Source: Batillaria attramentaria
Taxonomy: Eukaryota; Mollusca; Gastropoda; Batillariidae
Assembly: GCA_018292915.2 (NCBI GenBank)
Contig: JACVVK020000055.1
Span: 180,001-244,000, forward strand
Direction: 5' to 3'
DNA: 64,000 nucleotides
Under the pieces are notes generated by a model. The model worked only from the letters and a program-made list of their open reading frames with translations. It did not search any database and was not told the DNA's origin. Numbering within the stretch: position 1 is the stretch's first letter; each line of letters begins with the position of its first letter. Positions 23,028 to 31,244 of this stretch are shown here, piece by piece. A program made the translations under genes and the position numbers.

Positions 23028-25292
23028 GCCATTACTAAACCCACACATCTAGCTTTGTGACTTGATTGCTCAAACATACCGCTCTGTGTTGTATGAACGC
23101 CGATATACACATACTTGTCATGATTTATGAATACACAATGTCGTCTTACAGATCGTCCATGAGCGTCTGGCTGCCAGAAATGTCCTGCTGACCCTTGACC
23201 TGCGTGTGAAGCTTGCTGGGTTGGGACCACAGGAGGAAAAAGGAAAAGTGAGTAGAGACAGAAGGTCAGAAGCCCCTCATATTCCACATGGAAATCATGC
23301 AGAAAGTCCACTTAGCGTTCTTCTTTCAAAAGCTGGTATTTGACGCAGATAGATTTCCATCTGTTAGCCACTGCTTGTAGCTCCGCATCTCTCTCTGCTC
23401 TTGTTGTTTTGTGTTTGCTTTCTTTGATTATACAGTGTAGTCAATATTTCTGTCATTCAGCAACAGCAAGTTAGAGTATACTACACGTTCAAAGACTGTT
23501 ATCATTGGAAAAAGGTCAACATTGTCATTTGTTTGTGACCATCTATACATGATATAGAAATGAACAGTGTCTGTCTACGCATTGAAAAACCTAATTTATT
23601 GCTCTCACATCGCGATCAAAATTCGTGCCTGTACCAACGGGGATGCCGGAATCATTATGGCAGGAAAAAGTCTCGGAAATTAGAGTTCAACCTCTTTTTC
23701 CACCACGTTTCGCCAAACGGGAAGACCACAAAACACTTACTGCACAGATCACATCATCGGCTCTGGCTGTACCCAGGGCTACCCGAAAAACAATCCGATG
23801 GGAAAGAAAATCTCGGAAAATCGGAGTTTAACGCCCTTTTCCACCACGTATCGCCAGACAGGGAGACCAGAAACGCTTACTACTCAGATCACATTGTCAG
23901 TTTCGGCGAAGCCGGTTACATCGGCTCACACTGGTTACATGTAATTTCAGATGTCTTACCTGTTGCATAAAACCTAAAAATGTAGCAAGCCATGATCTTG
24001 TCTTGCCCTGTACGACCATACACTTCATGGACTGACTGATATCTGTATCTTACAGGACACTCCAATCCCAGTGAAATGGACGGCCCCAGAGATATTAGAG
24101 GGCAAAGCTGCAAATGAACAGAGTGATGTATGGTCGTATGGAGTCACCCTGTGGGAGATCTTCAGTCTTGGTAAGACAATCCTACCAAAGGGTCCAAACA
24201 CCATGGGTTTGATAAACACCTAGGTATTTTTAGTTTCATCAAAGTTTGCTTTTTTACATTAAACTCTGTCAGTCAATAGTGGTATAACAGCCACAATATT
24301 GCGCTCAGTTTTACGTCAAACTCTGCTTTCAACACTATGGTATTACTGTTAGTCTTCACACAGAATATTACTTGAGTGAGATTTTGGTGTGTTTGCCAGA
24401 AGGGGCGGAGCGAGGCTAGAGGGTCGATTCTCAATAACAGACTCCAGCACATGAGTACTTTTATCATGTTATTTAAATCTTTGCAGGCAAACTGCCGTAT
24501 CCTGGCGTGCGACCAGCAGACGTGGGCGTGTACCTGAAATCGGGCAATAGGATGAAGAAACCTGAGCTTGCAGATGACTTGTAAGAATTTTATGTATCTC
24601 ATCTATACCTGATGCCCAACATATCATTGGTTTCTTTGCTAAACCCAACAAGTGCAAGTTTTACAAGGACATCCTTGTGAATTCAGTGATATAATAACTG
24701 ACTGAATTAGCAAAAATCGTTACACCGTAGCCGCATTACGTAAATCTTGAAGTTTTGCAAAGTGTTTAATTGTCCCGCTTTCTGCCTGGCAACTGCTGTT
24801 AAATGAGGTCTTTTGCAGAAAATGTTAGGTCATCCTTTTCTCAGTTGTTTTTTGAGATTTTCTATCCATGTTCCTAGCAACCTTGCCTTTTGAGTTATAT
24901 TCTGTAACTCTGAAAGCAGAAGGCATGGCTGGGTTGCAAACCTATCACAGACGTTATTCTAGGCCAAACCTCATTACGAAACATGATGAAGATCACAGCT
25001 GTGAGAGAATGGCTTTTAAATGTTTCCAGTTTTAGCTTCAACCAAGGTACACTTACGCTTAAAACAAACTTTTGAAGATGTCACATAAGTATGTCACAAA
25101 GTGCAGATCTATAACTATATCATCCTCCCCTGTTGCAGATTTTACAAGCTGATGCAAGACTGCTGGCAGGATAATCCTCGATCTCGGCCTCGCTTTATGC
25201 AGATCAGCAGACAGCTGGCAGGTCTTTACAGGTCTGCTGCTACACAGCCAGAGTCAGAGAGTGTTGTGTATGCCAACGGCAAAGACGATTAG
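7897..25292 (+). CDS. EGF/FN3 receptor tyrosine-kinase-like protein, predicted pseudokinase (5' incomplete)
   Basis: I assembled 23 exons by GT-AG sites: 7897-8003, 9013-9166, 9435-9568, 10320-10461, 11017-11179, 11731-11877, 12915-13171, 13644-13798, 15208-15496, 15948-16062, 16927-17121, 17440-17476, 17769-17905, 18689-18818, 19084-19131, 20852-21018, 21460-21691, 22040-22159, 22415-22569, 23152-23247, 24056-24170, 24487-24580, 25139-25292. All phases agree, giving 1113 residues from the first full codon. The order is an EGF-like module ([20 protein letters not shown]), a ~650-residue ectodomain of unknown fold, an FN3-like module (17769-18818), a transmembrane helix split over 19084-19131/20852-20910, and a kinase-like domain at about residues 830-1095. 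The VAAK lysine and the W-S-Y-G-V-T-L-W-E segment are kept. HRD reads HER, DFG reads GLG, and the activation segment is very short with no tyrosine, so phosphotransfer is unlikely. The tail ends in a Tyr ([10 protein letters not shown]). It is probably a plasma-membrane receptor signalling by scaffolding. The signal peptide and first exon(s) were not found. The kinase is nearest to FGFR/Tie-type RTKs by eye; the exact family is uncertain. Confidence 0.85.
8289..8636. mobile_element. MITE related to the THAP/P-like transposon
   Basis: The 348-bp element has perfect 24-bp inverted ends (8289-8312 and 8613-8636, starting CACAGACCTAAAAAAGATAG) and a perfect 8-bp target duplication GGTGAGAG (8281-8288, 8637-8644). 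Subterminal sequence (GAAGTGTGACGCCGCC, CAGACGCTATCAGC, CAGCGGTGGCAGCGTGCGGC) is shared with the 48851-50177 element. It has no coding potential and lies in an intron of the receptor gene. Confidence 0.88.
9181..9248. repeat. (GT)n microsatellite
   Basis: A pure GT repeat, 15 bases after the donor of receptor exon 9013-9166. Confidence 0.97.
9788..10113 (+). mobile_element. SINE D, 5'-truncated
   Basis: It starts at CTTGGGGTGCTTCCCTTGG, continues through the shared body and ends in a long A run. It lies in a receptor intron. Confidence 0.82.
10522..10902 (+). mobile_element. LINE 3' end with (CTAA)n tail, second copy
   Basis: This copy has the same 3' UTR as the one at 20389-20835 and begins at CATTGAAGGTGTTGTTCAGG. 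The tail is GCGCGGCGTTAAGCCC followed by about 20 CTAA units. A 12-bp target duplication, TTGTTTCTACCT, is at 10510-10521 and 10903-10914. The ORF end is frameshifted by a poly-C tract. Confidence 0.83.
11284..11566 (-). mobile_element. Possible tRNA-derived SINE of another family
   Basis: The reverse strand has a B-box-like GTGGGTTCAAGTTCC, the block TAGGGTTCTCTGGCTTCCTC and a tail with CTGAGTCTGAGTC. This is one copy only, so the family is a guess. Confidence 0.35.
11588..11730. repeat. (ATT/ATC/GTC)n trinucleotide tract at a splice acceptor
   Basis: Mixed ATT, ATC and GTC triplets run directly into ATTATAG, the acceptor of receptor exon 11731. Confidence 0.93.
12685..12855 (+). mobile_element. 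SINE C, full length
   Basis: tRNA-like head GGGAGCCGGGGTGGTCGAAT with GGTAGAGCGTTGG, and B box GAGTTCGATCCC. The body is CCAAATATTTGTGCTGGC...GGAAAAGGACGTTAAT, then a CCCACCC tail. Confidence 0.85.
13951..14126 (+). mobile_element. SINE C, full length
   Basis: It has the same head and body as the 12685 copy, with B box GAGTTCGTATCCC and an expanded CCCACC tail. Confidence 0.83.
14229..14862. repeat. 35-bp satellite array, about 18 units
   Basis: The unit is TCTCTTTCACTTAAATCATT plus AGTTTGTGGAACGTG. Units are almost identical; the second differs by GAGCG for GAACG. It lies in the receptor intron 13799-15207. Confidence 0.95.
14927..15075 (+). mobile_element. SINE D, short 3' fragment
   Basis: GGACCTCCATAGCATCATC through GTTGGGGCAG and an A run. 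It is directly after the 35-bp satellite. Confidence 0.78.
15565..15711. repeat. (GCGT)n/(GT)n microsatellite
   Basis: GCGT units, then about 60 bases of GT, then GCGT units, in a receptor intron. Confidence 0.95.
16144..16262 (+). mobile_element. SINE A, head only
   Basis: Only the tRNA-like head and the first ~50 bases of body remain (GGGGCGGTCGGTGGCC... to ATCTCGTATTAGGC). It is in a receptor intron. Confidence 0.75.
17281..17406. repeat. (AGT)n-(AGG)n trinucleotide tract
   Basis: About 18 AGT units, 9 AGG units, then mixed AGT/CGT. It lies shortly before the acceptor at 17439. Confidence 0.95.
18503..18615 (-). mobile_element. SINE C, diverged
   Basis: Reverse-strand body (GGGTGATATCAAAGACGAGG) and head complement (CAACGCTCTACCGTTCGGCC), with an internal deletion. 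Confidence 0.7.
19020..19068 (+). mobile_element. Short LINE 3' tail fragment
   Basis: GCGCGGCGTTAAGCCC plus five CTAA units matches the extreme 3' end of the LINE copies at 10.5 and 20.4 kb. It lies just before the acceptor at 19083. It is probably a severely 5'-truncated insertion. Confidence 0.6.
19258..19560 (-). mobile_element. SINE B with A-rich tail
   Basis: It matches the copy at 1-186 for the head (19378-19560) and extends on the tail side through CCCTTTCGGGAAATTCGGGC to a T/A run. It lies in the receptor intron before the transmembrane exon. Confidence 0.75.
19953..20369 (+). mobile_element. SINE A, full length
   Basis: Head CGGTCGGTGGTGTAGTGCTT, B box AGGTTCGAGGCCC, shared body and an ATT tail. 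It lies in the receptor intron directly before the LINE at 20389. Confidence 0.83.
20389..20835 (+). mobile_element. LINE 3' end with (CTAA)n tail, inserted in a splice acceptor
   Basis: The end of a non-LTR retrotransposon ORF is readable: VEHFVVSC, then [20 protein letters not shown]...TNLFL and stop, near 20439-20579. A 3' UTR and a GCGCGGTGTAAAGC(A)CTAA repeat tail follow. A 15-bp target duplication, CTGTGTATTGTTTCA, is at 20374-20388 and 20836-20850. The right copy is the acceptor of the receptor exon at 20852. Confidence 0.85.
21759..21846 (-). mobile_element. SINE C fragment
   Basis: Reverse-strand body (CCTTTTCCACCACATACGGG to TTTGGCCCCAGTCGGGG). Head and tail are missing. Confidence 0.65.
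22338..22414. repeat. (GT)n microsatellite that forms a splice acceptor
   Basis: About 75 bases of GT end directly in GTAG, the acceptor of kinase exon 22415. No pyrimidine tract separates them. Confidence 0.95.
22583..22830. repeat. (AGT)n-rich trinucleotide tract
   Basis: AGT, AGC and GTC triplets with interruptions, just after the donor at 22570. Confidence 0.9.
22942..23027. repeat. (GT)n microsatellite
   Basis: A pure GT repeat of about 86 bases in the intron before the HRD-position exon. Confidence 0.97.
23652..23900. repeat. Diverged ~130-bp tandem duplication
   Basis: TTCCACCACGTTTCGCCA / TTCCACCACGTATCGCCA and the following AC(C)AC/GAAA(A)C(A/G)CTTACT, CAGATCACAT blocks appear twice. 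The unit resembles the SINE C body (AACG(C/T)CCTTTTCCACCAC). It lies in a receptor intron. Confidence 0.6.
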
Positions 25293-25647
25293 CGTGGCCA
25301 TTGTACCAAAAGAGAGAGTTTTAGATCTGGCTGTAGTGGGGTCGTGTGATGTGGGTGGTGTGATGTCTACTGGTATACTCTTTCTGCAGGGGGTTTTATA
25401 GATGAGACACCCTCTGAGAAAAGAAAAAAAAAGCAACAAAAGACAAGAGCCCCTAAACATACCCCCCCCCCCCCCCCTCCAAATAAAAAAAAATCAGCAA
25501 CAACAACAAAAACCAACACCCCCCCCCCCCCCAAAAAAAAAAAAAAAAAAAAAAAAAACACTTACACAAACACAAAACAAACAAACAAAACCATGAAAAG
25601 AGACCAAAAAAACCCACCCTAGAGTTGCATCAGACTACTCCAGTCTG

Positions 25648-25650
<3 letters not shown>

Positions 25651-25711
<61 letters not shown>
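25651..25711. repeat. (CA)n microsatellite in the receptor 3' region
   Basis: An uninterrupted CA repeat 360 bases after the receptor stop codon. Confidence 0.96.
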
Positions 25712-25716
<5 letters not shown>

Positions 25717-26640
25717 GAAACAATCAAAACAGCTGTACATGGACTACTTCAGCCCCCAAATGTGCCAATGTCTGTGTATAGGCTTTCTGTGTAATGTCTT
25801 GATGGATATGTTTTAATAGCAGTTACATGGTCTGTACATCTGATTGTAAACTGCCTCATTGAATAAGTTGTTGAAATGATTTTGAATGAAATGTCAAGTG
25901 TATTTTGAACTTTTTTTTTTTTAAACCCTGGTCTTGCTGAATTGTCTTTTTCAAGCATTTTTTATGCAATGCATGTATATTGTGCTTCCTTTTGGTCATG
26001 TTTAAAATGGTGCAAGTTAATCCTTTCGCTTTTTTTCTTCTTTTTTTTTTCGAGGGGGGGGGGGGGGGGGGTACGGGTAATACATTGTACAAGTTTGATT
26101 TAAAGGAATCCAGGTCTGCTATGCAAACATATAATGCGTGTTTTGTTTTTACCTGACCAAATGTGTCTTGTATTTTTTGCAGGTGTTTCTTTTGAATGTC
26201 TTTTCTCGTGTCTGCTTGTTGGAGGATTTGTTTGAACACTTGACTTACAAAAATACAGCTCCATACCACCTCTCACGTAAAATCCATACCCCTGAACATT
26301 GCCCTGGCACACTTGCAATGCTAGAGTATGACAAGAAAGCACAAAGCTGACCTAAACACAACAGAAAGACCAGCAAAGAACTGAAGCTACTACATGTACT
26401 TTGTACAAATGTACACGCCAACTGTTTTGCGCAAACTCCGCCCCTCCCCGTTCAGCCAGTGATACATGTTTGTGCCTTGTGTTTTGGATGCCACGCCTTA
26501 GTAATTCAGATCGGCTAGTTTTCATACAAGAATGAGGGGATAATTGTGTAGAACATAAGAGCTCCGAAGAGTTAACTGGAGTTGCATGTCACATTCAGTA
26601 TAGTCATTCAGTGCAGTCATGGGGACATCAAGTCAAGTGA

Positions 26641-26803
26641 GGGGAGCCGGGTGGCCGAATGGTAGAGCGTTGGGCCGTGAGTTCGTATCCCGGCTGGGGC
26701 CAAATATTTGTGCTGGCTTTTTCATCGTTGCCCCATCTTTGATATCACCCATATGTGGTGGAAAAGGACGTTAAACCCCCAAACACACACCCACCCTCAA
26801 GTC
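26641..26803 (+). mobile_element. SINE C, near full length
   Basis: GGGGAGCCGGGTGGCCGAAT head with a 13-base gap in the anticodon region, then the shared body and a CCCACCC tail. It lies 1.3 kb after the receptor stop. Confidence 0.82.
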
Positions 26804-28310
26804 AAGTGAAATGTATTCCCACTGTAAAGGAGTTCGGGAAAAGAGGATAAAATGTATGTATATATATACAGGAGACACTTATATTTGCAGTATTTTAATG
26901 TTCACTTCACATGACAACAGATAAGAACTCTTTTTTTTTCTGGGAGCCACAAACTTGACCACTCTCCATGACCATGTATAACCAGTTTTGCAGTGTGCAC
27001 TATAAAATATTAAAATGTGTTCTGCTGAGAGTGAACCGTATTTCACTGCTGTGCAATGTACGCTTTGGGGGTCTTGGAGTAAGTCTTGCTGCACCAGGGA
27101 GACTAAGGGAAGCAAGTCAGCAAGACCAGCTGTGATTCATCACTAGTGGTAACCTCCCATGCAGAGGGGTTCTCTGTATTGGTCTCTTATACATGTGTTC
27201 ATTTGCAGGCTGGGGAATTGCTGAGGGGAAAAACAGACTGAAACACAGGCCTGGGTGCAGAGGCAGCACAGTGCCACATTGGGGGCTCACACCCACTTCA
27301 GAAAACAAATTTTAGCACTTATATTTCAAAGTATTTAGTTACCTAGTATTTGGCACCCAAAAGTAATATACTGCCATGCAAGTCTTCAAAAGTGAAGTTA
27401 GACTGTCCCATATGGCATTATATGTATCATGATACATGTGTGTGTGTGTGCAACCTTTTCCCCCTTGCCTTTGCCTGAAACTTGGATTTTTTTTGTGAGT
27501 GAAAGGACAGAAAATTTGGCTGAAAATTTGTCAAATGACGGAAAATTCCCCAGCCTGCATTTGGTGTTCACTTTACTCCTTAGACATGAGACATTGGGTT
27601 AGAAAGGCAGAAACGATTGCTCACAGACAGTAATACTTGCACCAATGCAACAAAACTTTTGAAAAGTCTCAAATCATTTACTGAGTTGATGAACAGAGGT
27701 TAAACCAGAATTAATTACAAGTCTGGTTCAAAACATTTCAGGAGAATTTCAAGTACAGAAAATTCTTAAAGAGTCAAGAAACTGGACCAGTAGTTCTGGA
27801 ACTGATGAAATCCTTTGCAGGGATCGATTTTCTCGCACGCCGTGTGACTATGTCTCATATTTTGATAAAATGTCGCATAGACATTTTGCAAAATGCGTCA
27901 TATGTCGCATGAACATGACATCACAAGTGCACTTGACAACGCGAAGCAGAGATGCGCTGTCTGTGTCAGTCACAGAGTCTGTTACACTAATCTAATTTTA
28001 GTGATGAGGCTTACTTATCCCGCTCGCCGCGCGCGCTGCCAGGAACTCTCGCTCGAAAGAGTTGCAAAAAATATTCTCAGTTCTGCGATCGAGAGGTCCT
28101 TTTCCGTTCATAACCTGAATGTCACTGCACTTAGGAACAGGCTCTCGGCACAGACATGCGACAGAGTGATGCGGGTGAACTTGATTGTCCCATAGGAAAC
28201 GAAAATGTCTCATAAAAATGACTGGTCAAGGAGACAATGTCTCACTGGCATATTTGAGTAAATCCATCCCTGCTTTGTCCAAAAATGAGTACTTCAACTG
28301 AACTACAGTG

Positions 28311-28437
28311 TGGGCTTTTTTAATCTTTCAACAAAACTACTGACCTAAGATGTTAGAATGCAATGTCAGACTTTTTTCATCTTTCAACAAAACTACTGAC
28401 CTAAGATGTTAGAATGCAATGTCAGACTTTTTTCAGA
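28311..28437. repeat. ~61-bp direct duplication
   Basis: ATCTTTCAACAAAACTACTG, then ACCTAAGATGTTAGAATGC and AATGTCAGACTTTTTTC, occurs twice in tandem in the region between the receptor and HYPK. Confidence 0.9.
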
Positions 28438-28560
28438 ATTCATGTAAATGATTTGCATCATTCATTCATCATCATGCTGATTTTTCCTTGAGTGATCTAA
28501 ATAAAAAGGCTTTTAGTTTTAAGGTCTATTCATACAAAAGATTGTACTTATGCTCTCAAG

Positions 28561-28606
<46 letters not shown>

Positions 28607-28738
28607 CACACACACACTGTAAGACTACCTAAAAACATGCAGTGCCAGAATACCATCAGCTTGCAAAACATTCATTGCATTCAGGACTTCAATAAGATAC
28701 AGAAACATTCTAGCAAACAAAACTACAGGTCATTTCTG

Positions 28739-30191
28739 TCAATTGATCAGTTCTGTCAAAGCTTCCACCACATTTCCTTTACATTCTCGCAAGATTCTCT
28801 CTGCTTTCATCCGTGGAATCTCAAGCTCCTGGACCTTAAAAAAAAGGCAAGAAAGAAAACATTATTTTAAACACACACACACACATACACACACACATAC
28901 AACAACCTATCACAATATATGTCAATGGGGCGGTCGGTGGTCGAGTGGTTAGGAGACTTGTCACCAATGCGAGAGGTCAGGGGTTCAAGTCCCACTCGGG
29001 GCATAGAATTTTTCCTTCTCGTATGTGGCACCGTTCATTCGGGGTGATCGTCGGGGCTTCTCTCCGGGTACTCCGGCTTCCTCCCCCTCTGCTTTGGAAA
29101 TGTTCAGCCCACCAAATTTGAAAAATAAATGCAATTCTAAATTCCGAAATTTAAATAGCTCAGCTGACCCTTTGCACCACTTGACTGTAATGTGATTATG
29201 TCCAGCGTGTGAGAGAATGTGTGTTATTCACGTGAGCATGTGTGTTGGGTTCAGTTCGTGGTGCTTTGAGCCGATTCATGAAATTGGGTGAAGTGCCTAT
29301 ACAATACTCATTATTATTATTATTAAATGCACCAATATCATGTGATCCTTTGACAACTTATTGGTAACAGAAACTTATGATAGTGAGACTTGCAAAGATG
29401 TCACAAGTCAGATCTATACCACTGATACAGGAAGTATAACTATAACTTCAACTATAAGCAAAAGTAAAAAGCTTGTAGGAATCATTAAATGACATGCTCC
29501 CTAATCTCGGTGAATAAATGTCTACTTCGTTCTGGACGACTGTATGCATCACACTGAATCTTACTGGATTGACTGTACTTACAATAAGATCAACATCATC
29601 TTTGTTGATCTTGACTTTTGACAGTTCTTTTTCCTTTTCCTGCTTGGCTTTGGCCTCTCGCGTTTGCTGGTCGCTGACTACTTTCATAGCCTGAAACACA
29701 TTTGACGGAAGAGAGATGAGGATTTGGACAACACAACGTAATGTCGTTAGCGTGAGTAGAAGTACTAGAACAGCAGACACTGCGGACTAAGGTAGAATTA
29801 ATGCGAAATCAACACGGTCTATGTGATCGCTTGTGAAGGTACTCAAACCTTAAACTCCGGTCGTATTTACAAAATTTACCGTTTTCTTTTTTCTTTTTAC
29901 TGTCTTTGTTTGTCTTTTCTTAAAAATTATCATGACGAGGGCAGAGTTCTGTAGCGTACACAGCCGAATGGAGCAAACTTTTCCATGGACTGGGGAGATG
30001 ACTAGTTACTAAATTTGAAGTCTCATACTTACATCATCGAGGTTATTGCTGGAGATTTCTGCCTCTTCCACGTAGTCTGTAACCTTTTCAAGGTCCGCAG
30101 CACCTGAATCGTGCTTAGCAGACTTCTTTGTCTTCGATTCCTGTTCATTTTCTGTGTCCTCCAAGTCAACTGTCTCTTCTTCCGCGGCCAT
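28739..30191 (-). CDS. HYPK: Huntingtin-interacting protein K, complete
   Basis: There are three minus-strand exons: 30191-30033 (start), 29690-29583 and 28834-28739 (stop TGA), giving 120 residues. Human HYPK has about 121-129 residues. The conserved core HDSGAADLEKVTDYVEE is in exon 1, and the Lys/Glu-rich helix REAKAKQEKEKELSKVKINK is in exon 2. The C-terminal UBA-like end, with ILRECKGNVVEALTELIN, is in exon 3. In the family, HYPK binds the NatA N-terminal acetyltransferase at the ribosome and regulates it, and acts as a chaperone for nascent chains. I chose the ATG at 30191 (AAGATGG context, MAAEEE). An in-frame ATG at 30203 would add MCIK. All introns are phase 0. The gene is divergent from the carrier gene to its right, about 0.4 kb away. 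The family match is clear. Confidence 0.95.
28927..29327 (+). mobile_element. SINE A, full length
   Basis: Head GGGCGGTCGGTGGTCGAGTG, B box GGTTCAAGTCCC, shared body and an ATT tail. It lies in the second HYPK intron, opposite to the gene. Confidence 0.87.
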
Positions 30192-30576
30192 CTTGATGCA
30201 CACGAGGGGATGCTAACTTGGCTCGAATCATCAGACAAACCATATAAGAATAAGTATTATGAGAAGTATACAACCACACGTATCAGTTAGTGTAATTCAG
30301 TGAAAAGAGTTCCATTACTATTGAATGTAACTAAATTGTTACCATTCTGCTATGAAATATTTGTATAACTAAAACTTAAATAATTATTCTTACATAATCG
30401 CTGGACACTGATGACGGAAATGACCTTTGACATTGGATGCGGTCGGTCGACCTTGGGTCGTCTGTCTTATGAGCAACATGTATCGTCCACATCAAACGGA
30501 CGAAGGGAACAGTGGGGCGTTTCGTGAAGATGATGACTGAAAATGGTGTTAAAAGTTCTTCTCACAATGGTTTAAG
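30192..30576. promoter_or_regulatory. Presumed bidirectional promoter, HYPK / SLC25A44-like
   Basis: HYPK starts at 30191 on the minus strand. The carrier gene probably has its 5' UTR exon ending at 30576 on the plus strand (TTTAAG before GTATGT). The space between them is short and holds no repeats. I saw no clear TATA box. This is inferred from the head-to-head layout only. Confidence 0.45.
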
Positions 30577-31244
30577 GTATGTTCAGGTGCATGTGGTTGT
30601 TCCCACGAGGCAGGAAGGGGCAAATCGACAACAAATGTACTGTAGGAAGGAATCGAAATGTAGACTTTGACCAATATTAAATATCACTGAGTGTCACAAA
30701 ACAGCAGGGCGCAAGGCTCTTCACCGGTTTGAAAGATTCTAATACGCCGGCAGTTTAAGAAATCTAACCCAGCAGTGAGCATTCTCAGCTCTGTGCGGTC
30801 ACCATTTACATTACAGTACTATGACTTTTGTGCTTGTTAGTCTTGTTACTGACTCCAGTATTATAATTTATATGTTGAATAAACATTTGCAGCTTTGCCA
30901 CCTGTCTTTTCAGGATTACAGCCACACCAAACAACGAAAAGAGAACAGACGACCCCCTGGGTGCTTGCGTTCGGCATGCTGCTTTCAGGCTGGAAACCTT
31001 ACAAGACTGCAGATGTTTTCAAGAACAGTTTGCTGGCTGTTGTGTATGATGTGGTCAATGCACATCAATACATATATTTTTCCTTCCATACCGGGTGGGT
31101 CACTGAGGTGAAGCTGTTGTGATATCTGTCTACACTAATGCTGGTTGTTTGGAAACACCTGTAGGACACTCAGAAACAGGCTTAGGATTTTCTATTCTAG
31201 ATTTCTTGTGTTGGTGGTTTCTAAAACCAGGAAAAGCTGCAATC

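Larger units (their letters stand above)
25293..28738. other. Receptor 3' region to HYPK 3' end
   Basis: This is the convergent interval between the receptor stop and the HYPK stop. It holds poly-A/poly-C runs, a (CA)n array, SINE C at 26641 and a 61-bp duplication at 28311. No further gene is seen. It probably contains both 3' UTRs, but I saw no convincing polyadenylation signal. Confidence 0.5.

Noticed and set aside
23560..23970. 136-codon frame in a receptor intron
   Set aside because: It lies on a diverged tandem duplication related to the SINE C body and has no splice context.
28927..29010. tRNA-gene-like A and B boxes here and at the heads of the other SINE copies
   Set aside because: No clover-leaf with acceptor stem can be formed, and the same sequence recurs as the head of dispersed elements. 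These are SINE promoters, not tRNA genes.
31119..31244. Upstream extension of the carrier frame (MISVYTNAGCLE...)
   Set aside because: It crosses acceptor-like sites (31200, 31230), has no similarity to the carrier family and is best read as 5' UTR or intron. The start at 31245 fits the known N-terminus.
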